Source: Eumeta japonica (lineage: Eukaryota > Arthropoda > Insecta > Lepidoptera > Psychidae). Taken from it: a stretch of 64,000 bases of DNA. Shown here piece after piece: positions 1-16,860 of the stretch; the first letter of the stretch is position 1; the number at the start of each line of letters is the position of its first letter. Under the pieces are notes generated by a model. It had not been told where the DNA came from. It did not search any database and saw only the letters and a list, made by a program, of their open reading frames with translations. Location of the stretch: positions 228,309 through 292,308 of the forward strand of contig BGZK01000760.1 in assembly GCA_005406025.1 (NCBI GenBank). The letters are read 5' to 3'. The position numbers and the translations under genes were made by a program.

Positions 1-254
1 TAGTTATATATTTATTGAAGAAAATAGTTATTTTTAATTAATCTTGGAATTGTTTATTATGTAACAAAATAATTAATTTTATTGTATGTGGGGTGCACTG
101 TAAGCTTGTGGAACTGGCCATTTACATAAAATTTAAAAATAATTGCTACATTTGAAAATAGAACTCTTTAGCTGTAGAATACAGTTTCTTTCATCTAACT
201 GCCAATTGTTTTTACATTGTGGCATCATTTTAAAAACTGTGTATCTTCATCATC

Positions 255-715
255 ATGGATTTAAGTCATGAAAATTTTTATAGTATGATTTTCTACGATT
301 GTAAGTGTAATTTGACTAGTGATTGGTATGCAACTGTTTGCCTGCTGGAAGTTATTGACGAACTTGGTAAAAATAACCGTAAACATCATACCATCTTGTA
401 CTACTACAATGCCAGTTCTTACACAGCCAAACAAATAAATTTTGAAGGAGAAAAACATAGAACTTACGAGCAATTCTGCATACAGTCCCAATCTGGTAAC
501 TTGTGACTTTTTTGGGTTCGCAAAAATTAAAAACCAATTATGCGGTCAATAATTTTCATCATCAGAAGAGATTGTCAAAGAATATGAAAAACATATTTCC
601 AAGGTCATCAGAGAGGAATGGCATAAATGTTTTGAAAACTGGTTTATTCATATGAAAAAGTGCATTTGTACTAATGAAGAATATTTCTCAAAATATTTTT
701 CATTAGTACAAATAT
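255..715 (+). pseudogene. Decayed mariner (DD34D) transposase, C-terminal half
   Basis: The frame from 255 reads SDWYATVCLLEVIDELGKNN and then HHTILYYYNASSYTA, which follows the mariner pattern W-Y---CLPEV ... ILHHDNASSHTA around the second catalytic Asp, here replaced (YYYN). After frame breaks, 609-700 reads EEWHKCFENWFIHMKKCI followed by NEEYFSK, the usual mariner C-terminus. The third-Asp PPYSPDLAP block is not recognisable. It resembles the SETMAR-type mariners common in moths. Old and dead. Confidence 0.7.
664..713. repeat. Hairpin, 15-bp perfect outer stem
   Basis: ATTTGTACTAATGAA (664-678) pairs with its exact reverse complement at 699-713. The 20 nt between can fold further (AATATTT / AAATATT). 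It overlaps the decayed mariner C-terminus. Confidence 0.7.
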
Positions 716-2345
716 ACTCAATAAATTCATTTTTGAACATTCATAGTATTTTTTTCTTATTCATTCTAGAAATTTTTAGTGCATGCTATGTATAGTAGAC
801 AATTTCAAAGAAAATGAAGGATGTGCTCTATAAACTGAATTAAAAATTGCCCCTGTAGTGAGGTGTAAAATCTGATGCTGAAATGCAGGTATATTTTTAG
901 TGCATAGGGCCATGAATTTGATCCTTGCCAGTCTAAACTACTGAGAGCCTTCCTAAGTCATGTCTAGATGGTAAATATTGTCGATTGATTTAATAGTGAA
1001 GGAAAATATTATGAAATCTGCATATTAGAGTTTTACAGAACTTTAGTTAAACATTTCGACATAGATGCATAAGGTCTGATGTATTTGTTTTGCAATTTTA
1101 CAGAAGAAAAAAATAAAACTTTATAGTAATTTGCCCTATAATTTTGTTTTAGAAGTTTGTCTTTGTAATTTAAGAGGTCTTTCCCGATTTTGCTGCATTT
1201 GAGTGAATTTTAATTACGATTCTTCCTAAACTTGAAAGAATTAAACCTAGATAATGAACATTCATGAAAGTTAAACTTTTGTTCTAGAGAGTCTATTGAA
1301 AGTTTAATTTTAAACACCTAACACAGGCAAAATTTTTATTTCCTGGTACGATTTTTCATTCTTGGTTTCCAATCATACAAAATATATAATTTAGTTATGA
1401 AAACTTATTTAAATTGTCACTTAAAAATACTCATATGATAAACTGATACTCATATTGGGAGACTTTTCACCAGATTACACAAAATCTATACAAAACCATA
1501 AGGAAAAAATCGGAAAGAACTGTGTATTTTTGCTTTAAAATGTTTTATTTCTATTATTTTATTGCATTTTTAAAATAAAACTATCAGTACTGAAGTTCAA
1601 TACTTGTAGAATTTATGCTATTTGTTTATGTTCAAATAATTTATTTATTAAATAAAAATTAAACTATGTATGATGCATTTGCCTTTGATGTAATGCCTTT
1701 AATTAATAGTTTGCACACTAGTGGGAAAGATCTCTAATGTTTGTATTCCAACGAAACTGTACTATAATTTGACTCTTATTTGTACCATCATTGTGCAACA
1801 TCAGCCAGGCTATGAAGAAGATCATGAAATGGGTATTTCTCATCAAATTCCGAAATTACAGTTTGAATTATACTGTAAGATTTTGTGTAAAGAAAATATT
1901 GTTATTTAGAATGTTTAGGAAATAGGTTAGAAAAAAACAAGATGAGGGAATGACTGACAGTGTGAGGGAAAGATTTAAGTAAATAAACTGAAAGTTATGT
2001 ATGAAAATATGTCATTGTAGTTTTTATTATAATTCTAAAGGAACACTAATAAGATGTAATATCATATTCTAGAAAAATATAACTTAAAACTTTATACTTA
2101 AAATAATGAAAACAAACTTAGAATGTCTTTGTTTTAACATTATGAATTTTAGTAATCAAACTTATTAATCATTTAACTTTGTATTTAAAATAGAAAAAAA
2201 CTTAAGTCATCTTACAGGCTTTGGCTTTTAAACCAAATATTTAAACAATCTCAACTTTTAACCATCTAACTCTGTAATAATGTAATTCCCCTTTTTAACT
2301 AATTTTGGTGTCTCTATTCTCTATGTCACATCCTCCTAAGATACA
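716..2345. other. AT-rich DNA, nothing recognised
   Basis: Only short ORFs of chance type (for example 1721-1909) and homopolymer runs; no splice-linked coding pattern or known repeat was seen. Confidence 0.5.
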
Positions 2346-2349
2346 ATTG

Positions 2350-2900
2350 CTCATCTTTTATAGCTGACCATCTTCAAAAATAGAAAGAACTTGTCCAGGA
2401 TATTTCTCATTGCCCCATTTAACCAGGACATAATCTCCAGTAGTAGCTATGTATGGGCTGTCAGAGACAACAGCAGTACCATCATTTTGTAAATCAATTG
2501 TTTCAATGTTTCTGGACATCACAGCGTGATCTTGAATACCCGAAGAAGAAGGAAGATAGTTGGTTATTAACTGTATTATTTGTTTCGGCTTTCATTGACT
2601 TTTGAGAGAGTTTGTTCAATGTTTTTGTATTACTATTGCCCTGAATTATTTTAAAGTATCCCAAATCATAGTGAGTACAATCTTCGATACAATCAATCCA
2701 TGATATTGTCTTCGGCACTGTTAAGTGTTTTTTTTAAAAATACAAACTGCCATATTTTTTGAGTGCCTCGGGATGTAGGAATAGTTATAGACTGTTTCAT
2801 AAGTTTATCCATTAATGCCATATCCGCACTGGTTACCTCAAACAACACAAAAGAAGGACATCTATTTATTAAGAGTGAAGACACTTTAGTTGTAGAAGAT
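2350..2900 (-). pseudogene. Decayed coding relic, probably transposon-derived
   Basis: Coding-like stretches on the minus strand lie in shifted frames. About 2885-2700 reads FEVTSADMALMDKLMKQSIT..., about 2718-2530 reads WIDCIEDCTHYDLGYFKIIQ..., and about 2530-2360 reads IETIDLQNDGTAVV, then YIATTGDYVLVKWGNEKYPG and QVLSIFEDGQL with a stop. The last part resembles the small SH3-like 'GD-VLVK---K-Y-GQV' tail found on some transposon-encoded and retroelement proteins. That is a resemblance only; the family is not identified. At least two frame breaks make an intact gene unlikely, though a multi-exon gene with unrecognised introns is not excluded. Confidence 0.4.
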
Positions 2901-2959
2901 TTTGGATTAGCATTTTTAGCTTTTAGTTACAAATATCTTTTTGTACTTTTCGATTAATT

Positions 2960-5820
2960 TCATTGCATTCAATTTTTTTCCCAATTTACAATCTTTGCAT
3001 ACAAAATTAATAGCTCGTCGTCTTCGCATCTGACGTCATTTACGAGCAGCTAGACTCTGTTCTTTGCTACGAAGATGATGTTAGATTTTGAGGTGTTACA
3101 TCAAGAATTTTTGGTAAATTTTGGTATTGTATACGTTTTTTGGTCCTATACTTTTTACTATTTTTTTTCCATTGTTTATGTTTTTGTTTCTCTTTTCTGG
3201 CACTCATAACATAATTGATTTTATCATACCCTTCTCTTTCTTTTTAATATTTCAACTTTTTCTTTTCCCGCAGTATTTCCAAGGATTTCACATTATTTTT
3301 AATTTTTTCTCACCTTTTCTTTTCATACTCTTTCTTTTTTAATTTTATTTTTTCTTCGTCAATCAACTTTTTTTTGTTATGCCATTTTTCACCTGTGTAA
3401 AATTAAAAACCATGCAATACATACAAGAAAAAAACCAATAAAGAAGTTCAAAAACATAATTATAATGATATAACACTGCTTACATCATTCCCACATGAAG
3501 GAATGACGAATTCAGACAAAAGTTACAGAAAACATAAACACATAATCTCAATTTGATTAAGCATTTTACTCCCCAAAACGTATGATAAGAATAAAAACGT
3601 ATGTATATATACCAACCTTATTTTTTATATTCGTTCGGTTAGGTAATGATACAGAAAATTGTATGTGATCTTTGTGTAATATGTGTGAAGTGTCTTTGAA
3701 AGATATAAGGGCAATGATTTCAGGACTTGAAGTTATGTCTAGAGTAGACGATATGTTGCGGTAGGTTGACCATTTGAAAAGGAGAATGAAAGTAAGCTGA
3801 CAAAAAACATTTATAGAACGAATGTGTGTGATGGAGAGGTAGGCAAGATTGTCTAATTGGTTGTTTAGCAATTGTCACTTTAGAAAATCTTATGCAGATC
3901 AATTGATGGCATATTAAAAAAGGGCCAAATTCTAAGCAACCGAAACCGACGAGCTTGCGTAGACATGGATGTCGGTGAAGTAAAATAGGTGGAAATGTGT
4001 AGTCTCTGCCTACCCCTACCCTTCCGCGAAATAGTCATGAGTGTTAAAGTTAAAAAAAATAATAATTTATCAGCATTTTTACGAGACGTGACGTTAACTG
4101 CTCTAATGACAGGAAAGTAATCCTACTACATTATTAAAACAAAATTAAAAAGTAATGCTTTAATAAAAAAAATTAAACAATAAAAACCCCAACTGCTAAA
4201 AAATGGGTTAAAAGGATAGTAACAAGGTGATATTAAAAAATCATCCAATCAAATGTGCAGCTGAAGAAAGTAGATCTGTGTTTTACTTAGTTGTACCTCT
4301 TACTACAACCTCCGAGTCCATTGTAACAGTCAGGGTTTCTTATTTTTTAAATTCATTTGGTTTCGTTAATCCTCTTGCAAATTATTTATTTAAATTTTAA
4401 CAAATTTTTGTTAATACGTAGTGTATTCAAAACGAACTATACATATGAATTTCTAGTTTTATAAGTGTATAGAACAATGAGAAATTCCATTAGTCAGTCT
4501 CTACCGTCAGTAGTTTCATCATTCATTCGTTCATTTTAAAAAGATTGTACACAATATAGTGCCTCCATTGATTTATTAAGTATAATTTATTATTTTCAAT
4601 CATTACTTCTTTCAAAAACAAGATAGTCTTAAAAAAATAATGGCAGTAATGGCCGATGGTCCGTGTTAAATTTTTGACTATTCCACAATTTCGAGTCTAG
4701 AGAGTTTCAATATATTTCTTTCCGATTTTGTAGAATTTCTTGTTTGCTGTTTTTATTTTAATTTCAACATAAAACCAGTTTTGGGCGCATTTTAGTTAAC
4801 AGTAACTTTATATAATCTTTTTCATAATCCAATGAAAATCATAAATTTATTCATTCAAATTTATAAGCCAGTTGACAAAAATGACTGATGTTGTTAGATT
4901 TCTAACTACTAAGAGCATAGTCATTTTCCTATGTCTGCTTAGAATTCTTTAAAGACTTTTTACTTTATTAGAAAAAACTCATAACATTCACATAAATAAG
5001 TTTGCAGCATAGTTACATTCTAGGCCCATACTGATTTTAAAAAATAGAGGCATAAAGGTCTTTCTGTAAGTATGCTCCCAAAATGTAAAATGTATTGTTT
5101 AACATGTATTACAATGTGTAGAAAATTGAACAAAGCAAAGCAGTATAACTTCATATAAAGCTATGATACTATATGACTTGGTAAATGTTAATCCGACTTT
5201 CTGCAGCTACATATTTCTCCATAGGAAAGAGATAAAATTATAACTCTTAATTTGTCAGAAAAAGGACTAAAAAATTGTCGCAGTCTACAAAAAGGTCTTT
5301 TTGAGCAAAATGCATATGTCCGATCTCATGTGTTTTATGTCGAGATCTGAGATATATGCATTGGGCTAGTGTGAATGGCATGTGGAAATGTGGCCTCATA
5401 TCCCCTTCTTAAAATAAGGCTTGGCTCTATGTGAGTACATTATATATGTTTTTTTTTTTTCATTTTTAAATACTCAATCTGTGAAATCAGTCTCCAATCT
5501 GAATGAGACTTTGGACCATCCTGTATTTATTGAAGTAATAGTGTGACAGCCAAAATGTCAATTTGAATGTAGAATGTAAGTGTTCAACTGGTAGTGTAAA
5601 ACAGATAAATTATTTGTTCATAAAACTATATTGTGATTTAGATGTTATTAATCTTTTGCACTTTCAAAGGGTAGCATCAGTATTAACCTGTCAATCAGCT
5701 ACTGTTGACAAGTTTTAATGGTGGAATCACAAGGAAGTTTCAAGATTGTGGAGTGCCGCTTATTACAAAAACATAAGGAATAGGTTTTTATAATGAAATA
5801 GTATGGAATAATATTTGTTA
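2960..5820. other. AT-rich intergenic DNA, nothing recognised
   Basis: T-rich tract at 3120-3370 and many short A/T runs; the ORFs at 3121-3342 and 3566-3902 are low-complexity or chance. No known repeat was identified. Confidence 0.5.
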
Positions 5821-5825
5821 AATAT

Positions 5826-5831
5826 TTTATT
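5826..5831 (-). promoter_or_regulatory. Putative polyadenylation signal of the reductase gene
   Basis: TTTATT on the plus strand is AATAAA on the gene strand, about 115 nt after the stop codon, a normal 3'UTR distance. Other AT-rich hexamers nearby could serve instead. Confidence 0.35.
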
Positions 5832-5946
5832 AGGTTTAGGAAATTTGTATAAGTATTTTATCTTTCTGTTCATTAAACATGAAGAAAGGGATTTAATATA
5901 AACTAAAATAAAATTATGCAAATACATATATTTTAATTAAGAAATG

Positions 5947-10835
<4,889 letters not shown>

Positions 10836-11804
10836 TATTGAAGATCAGAGATGTTTCACAGCAGAGCGTACAGTATATTGAATTGTTTTCTTAGTGTTGA
10901 GTTTATATTGATAAGATTGCTTATCTTTTCAACTATAATACTTGCGATTACATTATTACTTCAAATAAACTTTTTTTTCAAGGTGACTTATTGTAAAAAT
11001 ACTCTTCCAATAATTGCACAAGTTTGATATCAACTATATAGATATTTTTTACACTAATATAAACCACATTAATTTATTATGAAGGTAGATAGATATCTAA
11101 ACGCGAATGAATATAACAATTTATTTTTAATTAGTTTACCACAGAATATGATTAGACAATTAATAATTTTTTTTTCATAATTTAAAAAAAATTACTCTAT
11201 ATATTTCTCTTATTCACTGTATTTATAATATAATAAGTAATGCAAAATGCAAACTCTATCAATTAAAATTTTAACTTTTTTTTTCATTTTTCCAAGTTAT
11301 TATTTTTTTTTTGAGTCATAGACTACGAATAGTCGTTCATTTAATCGTTTAATAATAATTTTTGATTTGTTAAAATCAACTATGGGGATTCGTGATACTT
11401 AAGTTTTTATAGCGATTAAATCAGTAGTTAACGTTATTCATGGTATTTTAAAATAATGTATAACAAAGTACAAAGTGCATCTTAGCTGATCCTAGTAAGA
11501 AAAAGGTGTATATTGACCATCGAGGTATTACCATTAATATTAGGTGCTTTACATATTTGAAGCATAAGCATTAACTCATTCCAGGCATCGAAATACATGA
11601 CAAATAAAGACACAACACAGATTATGGTGTTTTGGGAGCGTGTTGCCACTTTTTCTACCGCTTGACGTCCCATTTCTTGGAAACGGTCCTAATTATTTTG
11701 ATAAAACTTTGTATTCTTTCCAAATTAATTTACATGTGTATTATCCTTGAGAAAGTTGATTAAATAATATTTTTAGACGAATTAAGGGAGGGGATCATGA
11801 CTTA
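10836..11804. other. AT-rich DNA upstream of the reductase gene
   Basis: Contains the reductase promoter by position, but no clear TATA or initiator was picked out. ORF 11482-11673 is not recognised. Confidence 0.4.
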
Positions 11805-11917
11805 CTCCTGGGCTGAGTCTGTTTTACTATTGTACTTGAATTAGAGCCAGTCTTGACTGAACCTTATATGAACCCTACATGACTCGAAGATTCGATCCGC
11901 CCTTGCAGTATGTTCAG
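11805..11917. mobile_element. Diverged MITE copy related to the element at 52702
   Basis: Shares with 52702-52835 the core GAATTAGAGCCAG, then TGACTGAACCTT, then GACTCGAA and GATCCGCC near the right end. The ends are worn: GGAGGGGATC on the left instead of CAGTGGCGGAT. Probably hAT-like by the family's better copy. Confidence 0.5.
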
Positions 11918-13170
11918 AGTGTGTAATTTCATTAAAATCGGCTACACTAAATTTATATAATTTCAACTAGTGCTTTATAATTTTTAACATGAAAAACAGT
12001 GAAAAGAAAATGTTTCGCATCCGGCCTGAAGATTATTCATATCTTATTAAATAGATCAAAAATAAAATTTTATTTCGATTTATAATCGTTGGAAAAATAA
12101 TGAAATGATTTTTTTTTCGTACCTAGCATTACTTAACATTAACTTCCTTCCGAAAGTTCTTAACTGTCAATCACAAATTAAATTACCATAGGAGACAACT
12201 TAATAACAAAACAGTAATAAAAAAGCCTTATCGTCTCAGATTAGTTTATAAGTTAAAAATATACAAGTACTTATAAAGACAGCTTTTTTCCGTCAAATCT
12301 TACAACTTTGTCCTCTTTTTCCAATTTTTGGATCATAACTTAAAAAAAATGCGTTTTATGGCAAACCATAGCTAATTACAGTTATAACCGTCAATCATGG
12401 ATTCAAATTTGATATTCATGATCCTCGAAATTAAATAATTTTAGGAGCCATTAAAATATCAACATGCGGGCAAAATTAGGTGCCAATTTGGACAACTTTG
12501 CCAACCTTACATTGCTAAGCCATTTTAAGACCTATAATGTTGAAATTGAGATATATTGAATTTGGTAAAGCAAAATTGTGACACAATCTTCCAAAAGGAA
12601 TAAAATAACATCCTATAAGCCAAAATCTGGGAAAAGTTGGGTAGCCTTTTATATTTTCCTTATATAAAAACATCAGGAGGGCCAGAGTTATCAAAATACA
12701 AACAATTTTGAAAAATATTAATTTTCTTAAAGGAAACAATACTCTCAATACTAGCGACTATTATCATTGCTATTATAATACCTAAATGATACCTATATCT
12801 GTCTTCAACAGCGGAACAATTATAAAAATTCAAAACAAATGCACATTATCAAACAAAAAATTCTATTTGAATAGACACAGCAAAAACAGTCAAATAATCA
12901 AAAATGTATAGAATTAGAACCATCAAACGAAACAAATTCCTCAAGAGGTTCGTTAACTTTCATTAAATCTACTTTTTTAACTATGCAATTGTCAGGTACA
13001 TCATCTTGATCAGGTCACTTTGGTTTTACAAATTTTAGATATGCTTCCTTTTTAATAGTTTTGTAGAAAGATATTGTACATTTTTTTTCAGCGCACTACA
13101 GACTAGTGAACCCGAATTAACTCGCAATAAGTTGATGCTATGTGTACGGTAAAATTTGAAGGGTATTAAT
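11918..13170. other. AT-rich DNA left of the satellite, nothing recognised
   Basis: The phrase TACAACTTTG with similar neighbours occurs near 12300 and again just right of the satellite at about 14250, hinting that the array sits inside an older repeat. Confidence 0.3.
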
Positions 13171-13171
13171 C

Positions 13172-14240
13172 ATTAAAAGTCTGTGTTTTCTTTAAAAGCG
13201 CCATCTGTTAGATAGTAAAATGTAAGTCCGTCTTTAAAAGCGCCATGTGCTAGATCGTGAAACGTAAAACAATGTTTTCTTTAAAAGAGCCATCTGTTAG
13301 TTAATAACATGTAGGCCAGTGTTTCCTTTAAAAGCGCCATCTGGTAGATCGTAAATGTACGATGTAAAAGGCCATCTGTTAGATCCAGTTCTTCAAAAGC
13401 GCCATCTGCTAGATCGATAAAGTCAGTAAAGTCTGTTGATAGTTGTTCCCTTTAAAAGCGCCATCTGTTAGATCGAGAAATGTAATCAGTGTTTTCGCGC
13501 CATCTGTTAGATCAGTGTTTCTTTAAAAGTGCCATCTGCTAGATCGAGAAATGTAAGTCAGTGTTTTCCTTAAAAGCGCCATGCTAGATCGAGAATAGAA
13601 GGTCAGTGTTATCTTTAAAGGCGCCATCTGCTTGATCGTGAAATGCAAGTCAGTGTTTTCTTTAAAAGCGTCATCTGTTAGATCGTAAAATGTAAGTCAG
13701 TGTTTTCTTTAAAAGCACCATCTGCTAAATAGTAACATGTAAATCAGTGTTTTTTTTAAAGGCACCATCTGTTATATCGAGAGATGTAAGTCAGTGTTTT
13801 CCTTAAAAGCGCCATCTGTTAGATCGTGAAATGTAAATCAGTGTTTTTTTTAAAAGCGCCATCTGTTAATTCGAGAATTGTAAGTCAGTGTTTTCCTTTA
13901 AAACACCATCTGTTAGATAGTAACATGTAAGTCAGTGTTTTCTTTAAAAGCGCCATCTGTTAGATCGTGAAATGTAAATTAGTGTTTTTTTTAAAGCACC
14001 ATTTGTTAGATAGTAACATGTATATCAGTGTTTTCTTTAAAAGCGCCATCTGTTAGATCGTGAAATGTAAGTCAGTGTTTTCCTTTAAAGCGCCATCTGA
14101 TAGATCGAGAAATGTAAGTCAGTGTTTTCCTTAAAAGCGCCATCTGTTAAATAGTGAAATGTAAATCAGTGTTTTTTTTAAAGCGCCATCTGTTAGATAG
14201 TAACATGTAAATCAGTGTTTTCTTTAAAAACGCCATCTGA
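13172..14240. repeat. 47-bp satellite array, about 24 units
   Basis: The unit starts TTTAAAAGCGCCATCTGTTA, continues GATCGTGAAATGTAAGTC and ends AGTGTTTTC. Counting the CCATCT cores gives about 24 copies. The right half is regular (46-48 bp), while the left half is worn, with shortened units near 13355-13390 and 13490-13520. Three sub-types alternate after the core: CGTGAAATG, CGAGAAATG and AGTAACATG. The GCGCCATCT core is the most conserved part of every unit. Confidence 0.93.
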
Positions 14241-14244
14241 AACC

Positions 14245-14990
14245 GTCTAATCCTACAACTTTGCCAAACCTGCCGAATTTTGACATAGTAGAAAAAAGTG
14301 TGTGGCTTTGTGTGTGTGTGTCTGCTCCGATGCGCGACTAGAGTATACTCTTTAGGAAGGATTATAAAATAAGTAGATTAGTGAATGAGGGTAAATGAAT
14401 GCATTTTTTATATTACTTAAAGCATGCATGTAAAATGACATTTATTTAGATTAATTATACAATGAATTTGTTCAAATACATAATAAAACCGTGAAAATAT
14501 AAACAATGATAATTATATGTAATAAAGTTGTAAGCAAGATTGATATTTTCACCAATTACGTCATCTTAAGTTGTATTTATTCCAGGAAAATATCGACATT
14601 ATTGAATACTGAGATATTTACTTTGTGGTTACTAAAATATGATACATTACTGTTAGGGATGCGCAAGAAAAGTCGCGCATGAATATAAAGACTATACACG
14701 TGTAAAGTCTCCATACACACGAGAGTGATCTGAACGTAACGCCAACTTTGATTTTACTCCCCATGATTTTTCGTACCTCGGGATTATGGTAAAAATCGGT
14801 TCTTAAGGAATAAATTCCAAAAAATTAATTGTGCAGTACCATACACTACTTTTATGAAGGTACTAGTGACATGAAAATAGATAGTCACCTAGCAAATGAA
14901 CTACAAATCGAAACCAATAAGAAAATGTAAGACCTATGGAATTTTGAAATTTTGACAACCCTACAGTCCGAAAATTGATGGACAATGTTG
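14245..14990. other. Spacer between satellite and hAT MITE
   Basis: Short (GT)n tract at about 14308-14322; otherwise AT-rich with no recognised feature. Confidence 0.4.
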
Positions 14991-15002
14991 TTACTTTGGA
15001 TT

Positions 15003-15159
15003 CAGTGGCGGCGCTAGGCGTCGGCGACGTCGGCGACCGCCGACGGCCTCGCGCCTGAAGGGGCCTCGCAAACAAAAAAGTTTTGCCTACAAGTTATTAA
15101 AAAGAGGTCTCGCAAACCTGATGTCGCCGATGTCCACGAGTGGTGTAGCGCCGCCACTG
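15003..15159. mobile_element. hAT-type MITE, 157 bp, with 8-bp target duplication
   Basis: Terminal inverted repeats CAGTGGCGGCGCTA and TAGCGCCGCCACTG are perfect over 14 bp. The flanks TTTGGATT at 14995-15002 and 15160-15167 are identical 8-bp target site duplications, the hAT hallmark. It is GC-rich inside and has no coding capacity. Confidence 0.88.
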
Positions 15160-15167
15160 TTTGGATT

Positions 15168-16576
15168 CTGCGTCTACATGCCTAACATTGCCCAACGCCA
15201 TTACTTCACTGCACTTAATTAAATTGCTGTTTTGTAATTTGAAACACCATTAGAATATGACTACATTTTTTTAAACTATATCAATCACTCACCTCTTGAT
15301 TGTTTTTATCCGACCTCTTTTTTTTCTTAAACCGACATTTCTTAAATTATTTTGTAATTACTATGAAATTAATATTTTTTTTAGTTACTATTCAATAAAA
15401 AATCAATTTCGACTAACGTATCTAGACTCTAATCATTTTTTTATTTCAGCATATATCCAAATAACTAGCATTGGCCTACAAATACCATAATTTGTAGGAC
15501 TAACTTTATTAGCAACAAAAAACAATAAAACCCTCTACTCTTTTTATACATATGTTCTTACAGACTTCTCCAATAAAATACACACGAAAAATTCAGATAT
15601 ATAAATTGAAGAAGGGGTTGTACATGCTCGCGTGACTAGTTTCCACTCAATATTTCTTTCTTTATATGTATTTTCTACTGAATTATTGTCATAAATTGAC
15701 ACAGATGTGCTTACGTTTTCCGGACAGACCTGATTTACATTTGCAAATAACATTTTTGATGTTTCTATGTAAAGTGAAGCTGGAAAGAAGGGAATTTGTT
15801 AGAATTGATAAAACGATAACACGTCAATGCAAACGATGTGCAATAACATTGATTCTGAAAATTATTTACTATTTTCTCGATATCATGTACATTTGAAGCC
15901 TCTGTTTCATCAATAATTCTTCCTGTTTTCTCTATTTTATCAATAACCTTTCCTTCGTGGCCCACTTTTTCTGTAACGTCAAAAACTTCCCCCGACTCGA
16001 AGAGCTATTTGGTTTTTCAAAGTTTTGGGCTCGCTGTCAATCATTGTAGGTCGGCCAAACCCATAATTTATAATTTGAATCATACTGGACTAGAATGAAA
16101 TAAAAATCATTGTAATTGCATTATAATATTTACTTTTGAAACAGTATTTTTAACTTGCGGGTGACGGATCTGGAAAGTGACTTTTTTATTAGCATCGTGT
16201 CGCTATTATTTGTTTTGTGCTGCAATTAATAGTTTCCGCACGTTCCCCATCCAGTGACGTCACGTAGTGTATATGTTGATACAAAATCGCTAGCAAAACG
16301 TGGTTCTTCCTCCACTTCCTTAAAGTGACATCTGTTGTCCAGTAGCGACAAAATTTTAAGGGGTGTATAAAGAAGTGTTTCTATTTTATTCATTACTCTC
16401 TTCAATTAAAATTCTTTGCTATCATTGGGGTTAAGTAAGTTTTATGACAAAGAAAAAGCATTTCATTAATCTGTTCACACAGAAGTATTTATATATATTT
16501 TTAAAGTTCTTTGGTATTACTGACAGCCCATGGAAGGGACCCGCGTGTTTAAAAAGCATGCGAAACATCAAAAAGG
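15168..16576. other. Intergenic DNA, nothing recognised
   Basis: AT-rich, with overlapping short ORFs (15544-15965) on both strands that carry no recognisable motif. Confidence 0.4.
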
Positions 16577-16663
16577 GAAAGTAGGCGATCACCGTCGCCT
16601 ATGGTAACGCCTTACCACAGAAGAGTCACTAATGTATTGTCGGCCTTTTAGAAAAAAATACAC
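16577..16663 (+). repeat. Short interspersed repeat fragment (lepidopteran style)
   Basis: Contains GTAGGCGATCACCGTCGCCT, then AACGCC, then CGGCCTTTTAGAAA. A second copy lies in the opposite orientation at 62026-62108. The 'GATCACCGTCGCC ... TGCCGGCCTTT' arrangement is familiar from many lepidopteran introns; the family name is not assigned. Confidence 0.6.
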
Positions 16664-16823
16664 CCTTTCACAAGAGTCTCTTGTTATATTTGACTGAAAA
16701 TACCACTAATGTTACATCCACTATCTAGATATTAATTCTAGGTGTCAGCAAATTGCTCATGAAACGTACGGTGGTAGAACGCCAGGCTAACAGGTGGTGA
16801 TGATGGAAGATGATGATGATGAT

Positions 16824-16860
16824 GATCGTTCCACTTACATTCCCTGTAAGTGGAACGATC
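16824..16860. repeat. Perfect 16-bp hairpin with 5-nt loop beside a (GAT)n tract
   Basis: GATCGTTCCACTTACA (16824-16839), loop TTCCC, then the exact complement to 16860. It follows a (GAT)n run at 16808-16826. Both lie inside a 109-codon minus-strand ORF (16738-17067) that I could not place in any family. Confidence 0.85.

Noticed and set aside
3121..3342. 73-codon Phe/Leu-rich ORF that looks like a membrane protein
   Set aside because: Made by a T-rich tract; low complexity with no supporting context.
13172..14240. Considered as a CRISPR-like array because of regular repeats
   Set aside because: Spacers are themselves repeats, the unit is continuous, and the genome is that of an insect.
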